From Rhodoplanes sp963840055 (GTDB lineage: Bacteria > Pseudomonadota > Alphaproteobacteria > Rhizobiales > Xanthobacteraceae), in NCBI GenBank assembly GCA_963840055.1, contig CAWIXM010000040.1, positions 1 through 64,000 on the forward strand: a stretch of DNA of 64,000 bases, given 5' to 3'. Position numbers and translations under genes: made by a program. A model generated the notes under the pieces. That model saw nothing but the letters and a program-made list of their open reading frames with translations. It did not search any database and had not been told where the DNA came from. Positions 1-10,375 of the stretch are shown in pieces (the first letter of the stretch is position 1; every line of letters begins with the position of its first letter).

Positions 1-7
1 CGCCCAT

Positions 8-994
8 TCAACAGTGAAGTGCAACGGGCAGATTTCTGGCGCTGAAGAAAATCTCGCGAGGGGTTTGGTAGCCGAGTATCTTTCTGGGGCGAGAGTTGAG
101 TTTGTCCTCGACCCTTTGGACATCGGCATCGGACAAAATAGAGAAGTCGGAACCTTTTGGGAAGTACTGCCTGAAGAGGCCGTTAGTGTGTTCGTTGAGG
201 CCGCGTTCCCACGAGTGATAGGGCTTGGCAAAATAGGATAGTGCCCCCAGCGAGGTTGCGATTTGGGCGTGAGAGGCGAACTCTTTTCCATTGTCGTAAG
301 TGATTGTTTCGATTTGGTCAGCGAGCGGCAAAAGCACGCGTGCGCAGGCCTGCACGACAGAGTCCGCGTTCTTGTCCGGCAGTTTGGCGAGCTTGGTGTA
401 TTTGGAGGTTCGCTCGACGTGCGACATGACAACGCCTTTGTGATTGGCGCCGATAATCGTGTCGGCCTCCCAGTCTCCGATGCGGATTTTTGCGGCGACA
501 ATAGGAGGCCGCTGATCGATATCGACGCGGTTCGGAATCAGCCCGCGCCCCGAATTCTTGCCCTTGCGCCTGTTGTATTTTTTGCCGCTGTGACGCAAGT
601 GAAGATACAGCGTGCCCCCGTCTTTCTTGTCTTTCCAGACATGCTGATAGATGCGCTCGTGACTGATAAAGGCGACGCCATCCTTCGCCAGACGCCCGCT
701 GATCTGATCGGGACTCCACTGCTGTTGCGTCAGTTTTTCTTCGATCAGCTCCACCAAATCTGGCGTTATTTTGCGCGGCTTGTCCGAGGCCTCTTGGCGT
801 CTCTGCGAGGCCTTCTCGTGCGCTTGCTTGAAGCGATAGCCGCGCGCGCCGGTGTTGCGAACAAGCTCGCGGCTGATCGTCGACGGATCGACGCCAATTT
901 GCCGCGCGATGTGGGCTTGCGAGTGGCCGCTTTGCAAGAGCGCGTAAATCTGGCAGCGTTGTTCGCAGGTCAGATGGAGATAGCCTTCGGGCAT
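8..994 (-). mobile_element. IS30-family transposase (DDE type)
   Basis: Cut-and-paste DDE transposase of the IS30 family, 328 aa, essentially full length. An N-terminal helix-turn-helix (residues about 8-50, with GVDPSTISREL) precedes the RNase H-like core. The core shows GDWEADTI (first Asp), ITYDNGKEF (second Asp) and the downstream Glu in ERGLNEHTNG. The start at 994 is chosen because GGAGG lies 5-6 bases before that ATG; a longer reading to 1072 has no such support. The stop is within 10 bases of the window edge, so the left end of the insertion sequence is outside. I could not pair convincing terminal inverted repeats, so the element boundaries are unknown. It sits beside a RAYT/REP region, making 1-2450 a mobile-DNA hotspot. 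Confidence 0.9.
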
Positions 995-1184
995 TTTTCC
1001 TCCGTGAGATGTGCTGTCCCACGCAAGGATAGTCTTCCATCTGACCGCCAGAAAAACCGGCATACACAACATGGCAAAGTCTGGCGGGAGAAAACGTCGG
1101 CCTCAAGGGTGCTCGCTGCGCTCGCATCGTCTCCGGCGACTAAAGCCCTTGACCCCGACCCTTTCCCCCGCCACTCACTCCGCC

Positions 1185-1553
1185 ATGCCGTCTATGCTGC
1201 CCTGTTGCACTTCGGATTTGAAACGGCGTTTGTTATTAGGGGCTCTGTTTCTAGCTTTCAGTACGAACTCCCACGCACTGGAACTGACAATTGGTGGGAA
1301 TAAAACCAATGTTCCCGTTTGCGGTGGCTTCGCAGGCATTCCCTGCGGAGATAAGGAGTGGTGCGACTTTCCTAGTGGCGCCCAATGCGGTATTGGCGAC
1401 CGATTTGGCACGTGTCGGCCACGACCTGAAGTGTGTCCCAAGTCGTTCATTCCTGTCTGCGGGTGCGACGGTAAGACTTATCCTGGCGCGTGCGAAGCCG
1501 CCCAAAACGGGGTTAGCACGGCTCATATCGGACCTTGCGGCAGCAGCCGTTGA
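1185..1553 (+). CDS. Secreted Kazal-type protease inhibitor domain protein
   Basis: Small exported protein of about 122 aa. After a basic start (KRR) comes a hydrophobic signal segment ending near STNSHA, then a cysteine-rich module. The C-terminal part contains VCGCDGKTYPGACEA, the Kazal core in which the conserved Tyr and paired Cys are visible, preceded by a cysteine-rich stretch typical of bacterial Kazal proteins. Kazal domains bind and block serine proteases; the target here is unknown. An in-frame start exists further upstream (1011) but would place about 58 residues of low-complexity basic sequence before the signal peptide, so the ATG at 1185 (or 1194) is preferred. Neighbours are an IS30 element and a REP region, so it has no operon context. 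Confidence 0.7.
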   Translation: MPSMLPCCTSDLKRRLLLGALFLAFSTNSHALELTIGGNKTNVPVCGGFAGIPCGDKEWCDFPSGAQCGIGDRFGTCRPRPEVCPKSFIPVCGCDGKTYPGACEAAQNGVSTAHIGPCGSSR

Positions 1554-1600
1554 TTGATTCTTAAGTTTGGTGAATAGGATTAGCCACCAACTTAGCAAGC

Positions 1601-1642
1601 GTAGGATGGGCACGGCGCGTTCCGCGCCTTTGCCCACCCTAC
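1601..1642. repeat. REP palindrome copy 1
   Basis: About 40-bp imperfect palindrome with arms GGGCACGGCGCG and CGCGCCTTTGCCC. It is the same sequence as the copies at 1809-1847 (opposite orientation) and 2406-2444 (same orientation). It is adjacent to a RAYT gene, as expected for REP elements, and begins the 188-bp direct repeat. Confidence 0.75.
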
Positions 1643-1794
1643 GATGTGAAGTCACAGCGCCTTATTGCTCTCCCTCACCTTCTCCGCGTCGACATAAACC
1701 TCGCCGCCCATCTGCCGGAATTTTTCCGACATCTCCGCCACGCCGGCTTCCGCCTCGTCCTTCGAGACGGTGCATCGCACCTCCTCAGGACGAG
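1607..1794. repeat. 188-bp direct repeat, copy A (thiC tail plus REP)
   Basis: Aligns without gaps to 2409-2596, with about seven mismatches by eye. Both copies contain a REP palindrome followed by the last 46 codons of thiC. Copy B is the functional end of thiC and copy A is detached. The RAYT gene and an inverted REP lie between the two copies. Confidence 0.85.
1652..1794 (-). pseudogene. Detached duplicate of the thiC 3' end
   Basis: Minus-strand reading RPEEVRCTVSKDEAEAG...VRESNKAL followed by TGA. It repeats the C-terminal 46 residues of ThiC with a few changes (Ser to Cys, Met to Val, Lys to Arg) and no stop inside. It has no start of its own and lacks the rest of the enzyme, including the radical-SAM cysteine motif, so it cannot make ThiC. 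It marks either the original thiC end displaced by the RAYT element or a copy made during insertion. The few differences from copy B suggest the event is not very recent. Confidence 0.85.
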
Positions 1795-1808
1795 CAAGCG
1801 TAGCAAGC

Positions 1809-1847
1809 GTAGGGTGGGCAAAGGCGCGGAACGCGCCGTGCCCACGC
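1809..1847. repeat. REP palindrome copy 2 (inverted)
   Basis: Same palindrome as copies 1 and 3 but in the opposite orientation, ending 4 bases from the stop of the RAYT gene. With copy 3 it brackets the transposase as an inverted REP pair, the usual architecture of RAYT loci. Confidence 0.75.
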
Positions 1848-1850
1848 GGA

Positions 1851-2381
1851 TTATTCTCCAAAGCGCCCCGTGAGGTCCAGTGCATCACCTCCCCAATCCG
1901 GAGGAAGGACCCCTTCGCGCACATAACGGTGGAAGCTGCTGTGCGGCCAATCGCAAACCCGTGATACGTAACCGTGTTTTACTGGATTGAAATGGATATA
2001 ATCAATATGGCGTTCCAAATCGTTTTCGTCGCGGATTGCGTGTTCCCAATAGCGGCGCTGCCAGATACCTCTTTCGCGTTTTGCAATCTTGCTTGGCGAG
2101 CGCGCAGCATTGGCTTTGAGCCCACGGGTGAAGCCGCTCTTGATGAGACTCCAGCGCATCGGATAATCCGCATCGCCTTCAGGCAATGACCAGATTGCGT
2201 GGATGTGGCCGGGCAACACGCAGATGGCAACCGTTTCGAACGGATAACGTTGCTTCACCGTACTATAAATGCGACGCAAGCGTTCGACGTGCTCGACGAG
2301 GATGGCGCTGGACCGGTCCGCGAGCGCGACGGTGAAGAAAAACGCCTTACCGTCGATCTTCACTCGGCGGTAGCGCGACAT
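1851..2381 (-). mobile_element. REP-associated tyrosine transposase (RAYT)
   Basis: Y1-type HUH single-strand transposase of the REP-associated class, 176 aa. Visible signatures are the HUH motif in LPGHIHAIWSLPEGDADYPM, the IWQRRYWEHAIRDENDLERH segment and the catalytic Tyr in DYIHFNPVKHGYV. RAYTs are thought to spread REP palindromes and usually occur singly, flanked by an inverted REP pair, as here (1809-1847 and 2406-2444). The gene is intact, with ATG at 2381 and TAA at 1851. It sits immediately downstream of thiC, between two copies of the thiC tail, which suggests insertion at that gene's 3' end without net loss of thiC coding. Confidence 0.9.
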
Positions 2382-2405
2382 TGTTATGGTTTGGTCATTG
2401 GAACA

Positions 2406-2444
2406 GCGTGGGCACGGCGCGTTCCGCGCCTTTGCCCACCCTAC
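2406..2444. repeat. REP palindrome copy 3
   Basis: Same palindrome as at 1601-1642, located between the RAYT start and the thiC stop. It could also form a hairpin at the 3' end of the thiC transcript. Confidence 0.75.
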
Positions 2445-2453
2445 GATGTGAAG

Positions 2454-4574
<2,121 letters not shown>

Positions 4575-4603
4575 TTCACGGCTCCCGGTTCGGGGTGCGG
4601 ATG

Positions 4604-4993
4604 TCAGTGGAAATAACCGTAAAAGCAAAGCACGGCGCCGATCACGAGCCAGACCACGCCGCCGGCTTTCATGACCCAGGGCTTGGTGCTCAGCATGGAG
4701 TCGCCGATGGATCGGACTTGATCAGGCAGCGCGATGCGCGCCGCACCGCCGATCGTCGCCGCCCAGCCAAACAAGGTGAGGATCACGCGCCAGTCGGCGG
4801 TCCAGACATTGTTATTGAGCACGATCGCAAGCCCGGCCGTCATCGCCAGCACGCCAGATATGAAGAGCAGCGGCGGGCTGCGCATGACGTCGTGCGCCAT
4901 GGCCTGGAACGCCGCCGCGTTGATGAGCAGGCCGATGGCGGCGACCAGCATCACCGGACCGGCCAATTTTGCGATGAAGATGGAAGTCTGCAT
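4604..4993 (-). CDS. Small four-helix membrane protein in the thiamine operon
   Basis: 129 aa with four predicted membrane segments, roughly residues 7-30, 42-60, 68-88 and 108-127. I recognise no named family and no catalytic motif. It lies between thiE (18 bases downstream of the thiE stop) and thiC (30 bases before the thiC start), on the same strand, so it should be co-transcribed under the TPP riboswitch. Position alone suggests a link to thiamine metabolism or transport of a precursor, but it may be a passenger. ATG at 4993 is the only start that gives a hydrophobic N-terminus; longer readings are arginine-rich shadow sequence from the overlapping thiE gene. Confidence 0.75.
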   Translation of the reverse strand: MQTSIFIAKLAGPVMLVAAIGLLINAAAFQAMAHDVMRSPPLLFISGVLAMTAGLAIVLNNNVWTADWRVILTLFGWAATIGGAARIALPDQVRSIGDSMLSTKPWVMKAGGVVWLVIGAVLCFYGYFH

Positions 4994-5010
4994 GGTCCGG
5001 GTTCCGCCTA

Positions 5011-5619
5011 TCACGCCGCCTGCGCGGCCTGTCCGAGCCAGGCGCGCACGCGCGCATCCGGGTCGGCGTTCTGGGTGACGTCGCGGACGACCGCGATCGA
5101 ATCGGCGCCCGCGGCGTAGACGCCCGGCGCCCGCTCCAAGGTGATGCCGCCAATGGCGACGAGCGGGATTTTGCCGATCCGCCGCTTCCATTCGGTAATG
5201 CGCGCGAGCCCTTGGGGGGCGAACCGCATGACCTTCAGCGTGGTCGGATAGATCGGGCCGAGCGCAACATAGTCCGGATCGCAGCGCAAGGCGGTCTCCA
5301 GCTCCATATCGTCATGGGTCGACAGCCCGAGCGTCAGCCCGGCGCGGCGGATCGCCGGCACGTCGGCTGCGGCGAGGTCCTCGTGACCGAGATGCACATG
5401 GGCGGCGCCGGCCTCGATCGCCGCGCGCCACCAATCGTTGACGACGAGCTTCGCGCCGGTGCGGGCGGTCGCTTCGAGCGCCGCGCGCACCGTCGCGATA
5501 GCCTCCGCATGCGACAGGTTCTTCACCCGCAGCTGGATCGTGCCGACGCCGAGCGCGGCAAGCCGCGCAACCCAGGCGACGCTGTCGACGACGGGATAGA
5601 AACGATCAGGATACGGCAT
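5011..5619 (-). CDS. thiE: Thiamine-phosphate synthase ThiE
   Basis: Condenses hydroxymethylpyrimidine diphosphate with thiazole phosphate to make thiamine monophosphate. TIM-barrel features of the family are visible: GVGTIQLRVKN (strand 2), KLVVNDWW, AHVHLGHEDL, and the phosphate loop VAIGGITLERAPGVYAAGADSIAVV. About 202 aa from the ATG at 5619 (MPYPDRFYPVVD), which overlaps the thiG end by 14 bases. A longer start at 5661 would extend the overlap to 56 bases and is less likely. The ThiE sequence is somewhat divergent (DWW in place of the usual ND-R loop), but the operon position supports the call. Confidence 0.9.
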   Translation of the reverse strand: MPYPDRFYPVVDSVAWVARLAALGVGTIQLRVKNLSHAEAIATVRAALEATARTGAKLVVNDWWRAAIEAGAAHVHLGHEDLAAADVPAIRRAGLTLGLSTHDDMELETALRCDPDYVALGPIYPTTLKVMRFAPQGLARITEWKRRIGKIPLVAIGGITLERAPGVYAAGADSIAVVRDVTQNADPDARVRAWLGQAAQAA

Positions 5620-6388
5620 GCCAGAACGGAGTCCCGACGACTGGGGTGGAGGGAGAAGCAAAATCGCGCGGGCCCATCAGCCCGGATTCGTAGGCGAGAC
5701 GACCGGCCTCGACCGCGAGGCGGAACGCCTTCGCCATGCCCACGGGATCGCTCGCCTTGGCGACGGCGGTGTTGAGCAGCACGGCGTCGTAGCCGAGTTC
5801 CAGCGCGTCGGCCGCGTGCGAGGGCGCGCCGAGCCCGGCATCGACGACGAGCGTCGCGTCCGGCAGGCGCGTGCGCAATAGCCTCAGCGCATCGCGATTG
5901 AGAATGCCGCGCGCGCTGCCAATCGGCGCCGCCCACGGCATGATCACGCGGCAGCCGGCGTCGCACAGCCGCAGCGCGACCGTCAGGTCTTCGGTGCAGT
6001 AAGCAAACACCTCGAACCCGTCCTTGACCAGTATCGCCGCGGCTTCGACCAGACCGACGACGTCGGGCTGCAAGGTCTCGTCGTCGCCGATGACTTCCAG
6101 CTTGATCCAAGGCGTATCGAACAGCTCGCGCGCAAGCTGCGCCGTCGTCACCGCCTCGCGGACGCTGCGGCAGCCGGCGGTGTTGGGCAATACGGTGACG
6201 CCAAGCTCGCGGATGAGCGACCAGAACGCGTTGCCCATCCGGCCGCCCGCCGCTTCGCGCCGCAAGGACACCGTGACGATCTCGGCGCCCGAAGCGCGAA
6301 CCGCATTCTGCATGATCGCAGGCGAGGGATAGGCCGCCGTGCCGATCAGGAGGCGCGAGGAGAATTCCTTGTCGTAGAACGCAACCAA
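5606..6388 (-). CDS. thiG: Thiazole synthase ThiG
   Basis: Forms the thiazole phosphate ring from deoxyxylulose phosphate, dehydroglycine and ThiS-thiocarboxylate. Family motifs include SRLLIGTAAYPS, LPNTAGCR, the catalytic Lys in WIKLEVIGDDETLQPD, and VVDAGLGAPSHA. The start is a TTG at 6388: it lies 5 bases after GGGAGG, begins right after the thiS stop, and gives about 260 aa, the usual family length. An ATG further upstream lies inside thiS and is not credible. Translational coupling with thiS is likely. Confidence 0.93.
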   Translation of the reverse strand: MVAFYDKEFSSRLLIGTAAYPSPAIMQNAVRASGAEIVTVSLRREAAGGRMGNAFWSLIRELGVTVLPNTAGCRSVREAVTTAQLARELFDTPWIKLEVIGDDETLQPDVVGLVEAAAILVKDGFEVFAYCTEDLTVALRLCDAGCRVIMPWAAPIGSARGILNRDALRLLRTRLPDATLVVDAGLGAPSHAADALELGYDAVLLNTAVAKASDPVGMAKAFRLAVEAGRLAYESGLMGPRDFASPSTPVVGTPFWHAVS

Positions 6389-6389
6389 C

Positions 6390-6587
6390 TCACCCTCCCT
6401 GCCGCGGCGTGACGATTTCGATTTCATCGCCGGTATTGAGCTCGGTATCGGCCCACCGCGCGCGCGGCACGACATGGCAGTTCACCGCGATGACGACGTG
6501 CGTGTCTTCATAGTCGAGCTCGCCGAGCAGGCCGTTAAGGTCGGTCGCGACGATCTCGGTGCGCTCGCCGTTGACGATCACCTGCAT
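6390..6587 (-). CDS. thiS: Sulfur carrier protein ThiS
   Basis: Ubiquitin-like sulfur carrier of 65 aa. It begins MQVIVNGERTEI and ends with the required Gly-Gly (TPRQGG), whose C-terminal carboxylate is adenylated and thiolated to donate sulfur to ThiG. Complete length for the family. Overlaps the end of thiO by 10 bases and is followed directly by the thiG TTG start, so thiO-thiS-thiG are tightly coupled. Confidence 0.95.
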   Translation of the reverse strand: MQVIVNGERTEIVATDLNGLLGELDYEDTHVVIAVNCHVVPRARWADTELNTGDEIEIVTPRQGG

Positions 6588-7595
6588 CGCACCACCTCGT
6601 CATCCGTTTGCCCGTCCAGGAAATGCGCGACTGTCGCCTCCGCCAGCGCCGGCGCCAGCAGGAAGCCATGGCGGTAAAGCCCGTTGACCGTGATCCGCTT
6701 GTCGTCGACCACGATGCGCGGACGGTTGTCGGGAAAGGCGGGCCGCAGTCCCGCGCCGAACTCGACGATGCGCGCTTCGCCGAAGGCCGGATGCACGGCA
6801 TAGGCCGCGGTCAGAAGTTCGAGCGCGGAGCGGACGCTGACGCTATCGTCCTCGCATTCGATCGATCGTCGCGCCGATGAGAAACCGGTTGCCGGCGCGC
6901 GGCACGATATAGATCGACCAGCGCGGATGAATGAGACGGACCGGACGCGATAGCGCGATCTCGTCGGTCTCCAGAATGACGATCTCGCCCTTGACGCCGC
7001 GCAGCTCGGGCCAAGCATCGCGCGCGGCAAGGCCGCGGCAGTCGATTACCACGCCGTCGGGATCCCCGTGCCCGGTTTGCGCATTGAATGCGATCGGCAC
7101 GCCGGCCGCCCGCAGCACATCGTGCAACGCACGCAAAACCCGCCGCGGATCGACATGGCCCTCCTGCGGAAAGAACAAGGCTTCGGAAAAGCGCCCGGCA
7201 AGGACCGGTTCGATTGCGGCGATCTCTTCGCGGCCGAGGCGCGTATACCCGCCGGTCAGCCGGGCGAACCGCTCGAAATCGGCGCGGTCGCGCGAATGCG
7301 CCACCACGAGCGACCCGTTGAACGGCGTTTGCGGCAGCGCCTCCCGCCACAGATCGAGCGAGCGCAGGCCAAGCCGCGTGACCACCGGCTCGGCCGTCTC
7401 GCCCTCGCAGAAAGGCGCGAGCATGCCGCCCGCCCAATGACTCGTCGCCTGCGTCATGGTTGCTTCGCCGCGCTCATAAAGCGCAACCCGGCAGCCAGCC
7501 TTGGCGAACAGCAGAGCCTGCCATGTCCCCGCGATGCCGGCGCCAAGCACGCTGACGGGCGAAGACAAACTTGAGCAGGGATGTTGCGGATGCAC
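6578..7595 (-). pseudogene. thiO: Glycine oxidase ThiO, frameshifted
   Basis: FAD enzyme that oxidises glycine to the imine needed by ThiG. The first 250 codons carry the Rossmann FAD motif VSVLGAGIAGTWQA and a DAO fold. The frame then stops at 6843 after GATIDR. The rest (ECEDDSVSVRSALELLTAAYAVHPAFGEAR to the end) continues in another frame until 6578. At about 6858-6870 the tetranucleotide ATCG is tandemly doubled; removing one copy restores a single 337-aa reading. The start is GTG at 7595, just below the TPP riboswitch. Either the gene is inactivated (another imine source would then be needed) or this is an assembly error, since six other genes here show similar insertions. Confidence 0.88.
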
Positions 7596-7599
7596 CTTT

Positions 7600-7712
7600 C
7601 CGTCCCTTCGCCGGCACTACCCGGATCAGGTTCAAAGGGTCTCCGCGGCGCCTGCTCGCCCCTGGGCGCAGGCTTAGCGGTCTCTCAGCTCCTTCCGGAG
7701 CTCCCCTCGGAC
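7600..7712 (-). promoter_or_regulatory. TPP riboswitch (THI element)
   Basis: Reading the minus strand, the leader contains GGGGAGCTCC, then CTGAGAG, then GACCCTTTGAACCTGATC followed by CGGGTAGTGCCGGCGAAGGG. These are the conserved sensor-helix segments of the thiamine pyrophosphate aptamer. An extended variable stem lies between CTGAGAG and GACCC. It ends a few bases before the GTG of thiO, so it probably blocks translation initiation of thiO, and with coupling the whole thiO-S-G-E-membrane protein-thiC operon, when TPP is abundant. Confidence 0.95.
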
Positions 7713-7842
7713 CAATATCGCTAATGTAGGCGGACGCGCCCCGCTGTCAATGCGGGCGTCGCGTTTGTTTGCACCTGAACTAATCCAACGGAAGGCCCCA
7801 GACAGCCGGCGGCGGCGCCAATGTCACCCGGCCGCGCGGCGG

Positions 7843-8538
7843 CTAACGGCGGTGCGGCGCCCCGCCTAACATCGCATTGAACTTCAATTTGCCGCCCTTG
7901 GTGAACTCGACCACCCGCGATTTCGCCAACCGCCTTGCCCATTGCAGCTGAAAGATTCGGTGCAGGATCGCCGAACCGAGGGCGCCGCCGAGATGGGACT
8001 TTCGTTCGCTCCAATCAAGGCAAGCGCGACATAGCGGGCGACGCCCTGCGCCAAGCCGGTCGGTGTCGATGCCAAGTCCGGCAAAAAACCGCTTCCCTGG
8101 TTCCGTGACGTGCAGAGCATCGTCGTGTCCTGAAACGAACCCTTTCGTGCGCAGGTGATCGAACATGCGTACGCCCGCGTCCCCGGCAAGGTGGTCGTAG
8201 CAAACGCGCGCCTGGCGCAGCATCGGGTCTTTCGGACCCGGCCGCGCACGCAAATACCCGGTGCGCGACGCAAGCCCCATCAAGCCCTCAAGCACGCCGG
8301 CGACATCGGACTCGGACAGTCGGAAGTAGCGGTGACGGCCCTGCTTCCGTAACGTGACCAAACCGGCGGCGTGAAGTTTCGCGAGGTGGCCGCTTGCCGT
8401 GGACAACATCACACCTGCTTCGTGCGCCAGTTCCGTTGCCGTCAACGCCCGCCCATGCATCAGGGCCGTAAGCATATTAGCGCGCGCCGGATCGCCGATC
8501 AGCGCGGCGATCGCCGCAATACTGGGTCCTTCCTTCAT
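7843..8538 (-). CDS. ArsR-family winged-helix transcriptional regulator
   Basis: 231 aa. The N-terminal third is an ArsR-type winged helix: DPARANMLTALMHGRALTATELA, then the recognition region STASGHLAKLHAAGLVTLRKQGRHRYF. The C-terminal part (about residues 100-231) is conserved in a longer ArsR subgroup and includes a CRACLDW motif; no clear metal-binding ELCVCD motif is present. Start at ATG 8538 (MKEGPSIAAI) because upstream sequence is divergent promoter space. It faces the EamA exporter gene across about 125 bases, so it probably represses that transporter and itself in response to an unknown ligand. Confidence 0.85.
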   Translation of the reverse strand: MKEGPSIAAIAALIGDPARANMLTALMHGRALTATELAHEAGVMLSTASGHLAKLHAAGLVTLRKQGRHRYFRLSESDVAGVLEGLMGLASRTGYLRARPGPKDPMLRQARVCYDHLAGDAGVRMFDHLRTKGFVSGHDDALHVTEPGKRFFAGLGIDTDRLGAGRRPLCRACLDWSERKSHLGGALGSAILHRIFQLQWARRLAKSRVVEFTKGGKLKFNAMLGGAPHRR

Positions 8539-8662
8539 AGTTTGACAATAGCCGAAGCATGTCTGTGCGCCAAGCTGGTAATGTGCCGCTGACATCTCGT
8601 GCAACCGGATGCAACGGCAAATCGACGTGCAAATTGCGAGGACAGGTGAGAGGTTCAGTCCG

Positions 8663-9535
8663 GTGGTCGAGATCGCGTTGTTGGGCATGCTCGCCACGCT
8701 TTGGGGCGCCTCCTATTCGTTCATCAAACTCGCCGTCGCCACGATTCCGCCTGTCACGCTGATGGCGGCGCGGACGATGATCGCCGGGGCGCTGCTACTC
8801 ATCGTCATGCGCTGGCACGGCCTTTCATTGCCCATCGATCGTGCTACATGGTTGAAGTTCGGCCGCCAGGCTTTACTCAATAGCGCCGTCCCGTTCACGC
8901 TGATCGCCTGGGGGGAACAGGCCGTCGACGCCGCGCTTGCGACAATCCTGAACGCGACATCGCCGGTTTTCGCCTTTCTCGTGACTTACGGAATTACACG
9001 CCATGAACCGGCAACCCTGCGCATGGCGCTGGGCGTCGCATCTGGGATCCTTGGCGTCGGCCTGATTGTGGGCGCACAGGCCTTCCACGGGCTAGGTCGC
9101 GACTTGACCGGTCAACTCGCTATCGTCGCTGCGACGCTGTGCTATGCCGGCGCGGCGATCGCCGGCAGAACCTTTGCCGGACACAATCCTCTGCTCCCCG
9201 CCACAGGGTCGCTGATCTGTAGCGCATGCATGCTCACTCCCGCGAGCCTTATCATCGATCGACCCTGGGCACTTGTGCCGTCGGGAGCCTCTGTGGTGGC
9301 GCTGCTTGCGCTTTCCGTATTCTCGACCGCTCTCGCGTTCGTCATCTATTTTCGGTTGATCGAAACACTGGGCTCGGTCGGCACGACCGCACAAGCCTAT
9401 CTCAGGGTGCCCATCGGCGTTTTCATCGGCGTGATGTTTCTTGGCGAACGTCTCGCCCTAAGCGCATGGATCGGGCTCGCCTGCGTCGCCGCTGGGGTCG
9501 CCGCAATGACCATCCCGACAGAACAGCGGCGGTGA
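8663..9535 (+). CDS. EamA/DMT-family exporter
   Basis: About 290 aa with ten predicted membrane helices arranged as two EamA repeats (LGMLATLWGASYSFIKLAV at the start of repeat 1; second repeat from about GQLAIVAATLCYAGAAIAGR). Family members export amino acids, metabolites or drugs; the substrate is not visible. The GTG at 8663 follows GAGAGG at suitable spacing and places the first helix at the N-terminus; an ATG at 8609 would add 18 residues. Divergent from the ArsR gene at 7843-8538 and followed after 12 bases by a TauE-type permease, suggesting one export unit under ArsR control. Confidence 0.85.
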   Translation: MVEIALLGMLATLWGASYSFIKLAVATIPPVTLMAARTMIAGALLLIVMRWHGLSLPIDRATWLKFGRQALLNSAVPFTLIAWGEQAVDAALATILNATSPVFAFLVTYGITRHEPATLRMALGVASGILGVGLIVGAQAFHGLGRDLTGQLAIVAATLCYAGAAIAGRTFAGHNPLLPATGSLICSACMLTPASLIIDRPWALVPSGASVVALLALSVFSTALAFVIYFRLIETLGSVGTTAQAYLRVPIGVFIGVMFLGERLALSAWIGLACVAAGVAAMTIPTEQRR

Positions 9536-9547
9536 CCGCATGAGGGC

Positions 9548-10300
9548 GTGACCGTGCACGACATGCTGCCGACCGTGTTGTTCGCCGCGCCGGTCTTCTT
9601 CCTCGCCGGATTCGTCAAGGGCGTGATCGGCCTTGGCTTGCCGACGGTCGCGATCGGGCTGCTGGTGCTCGTCATATCCCCGGCCGAGGCGGCGGCCTTG
9701 CTGGTCGCGCCCTCGATCGTCACCAATGTCTGGCAAATGCTGACCGGCGGACAATTCCGGCCGTTGCTGCGCCGACTGTGGCCAATGATGCTCGGCATCG
9801 TCGCCGGCACCGCCGCCGGGGCGAATTTTCTCACCGGCGGCAACGCCAACGCCGCCGTTGTTGCGCTCGGCGTGGCGCTCATGATCTATGCCGGTCTTGG
9901 GCTCGGCTCGGTGCGCTTCAAAACACCGCCCCATGCGGAGAGATGGCTCGCGCCGCTGGTTGGCGTCGCCACCGGCCTTGTCACCGCCGGCACCGGCGTA
10001 TTCGCGATTCCCGCCGTGCCCTATTTGCAGGCGATCGGGTTACCGCGGGACCAATTGGTGCAGGCGCTGGGACTCTCTTTCACCGTCTCGACGCTCGCGT
10101 TGGCGGCGATTCTCACCCGCGGAGGCGCGTTTCCCTTGGCGACGGCAGGCGTGTCCGCGCTGCAGATCGTGCCCGCGCTCGTGGGGATGGCCGCCGGACA
10201 ATGGTTACGCGGGCGGGTGCAGCCCGCAGTCTTTCAGTTCTGTTTCTTTCTCGGTCTTCTTATCCTGGGCGGCCATCTTGCGCTGCGTACATTTTATTGA
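9548..10300 (+). CDS. TauE/SafE-family membrane transporter
   Basis: 250 aa, about eight membrane helices, with GFVKGVIGLGLPTVAIGLL at the start, matching the first TauE repeat, and VGVATGLVTAGTGVFAIPAVPYLQ at the second. The family moves sulfite, sulfoacetate or other organic anions across the inner membrane. The start is GTG at 9548, 12 bases after the EamA gene, so the two are likely co-transcribed. The substrate cannot be told from sequence. Confidence 0.85.
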   Translation: MTVHDMLPTVLFAAPVFFLAGFVKGVIGLGLPTVAIGLLVLVISPAEAAALLVAPSIVTNVWQMLTGGQFRPLLRRLWPMMLGIVAGTAAGANFLTGGNANAAVVALGVALMIYAGLGLGSVRFKTPPHAERWLAPLVGVATGLVTAGTGVFAIPAVPYLQAIGLPRDQLVQALGLSFTVSTLALAAILTRGGAFPLATAGVSALQIVPALVGMAAGQWLRGRVQPAVFQFCFFLGLLILGGHLALRTFY

Positions 10301-10375
10301 GTTTGCGCCCGTCCCTATCGGCCCCGTCGCTCGCATCGGCGACGAGCCACATTTAAAACAACAGCACGGCTCCAC

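Noticed and set aside
1..1080. IS30 terminal inverted repeats
   Set aside because: I compared the sequence just outside the transposase ends and could not find a convincing matched pair; the left end may lie before the window.
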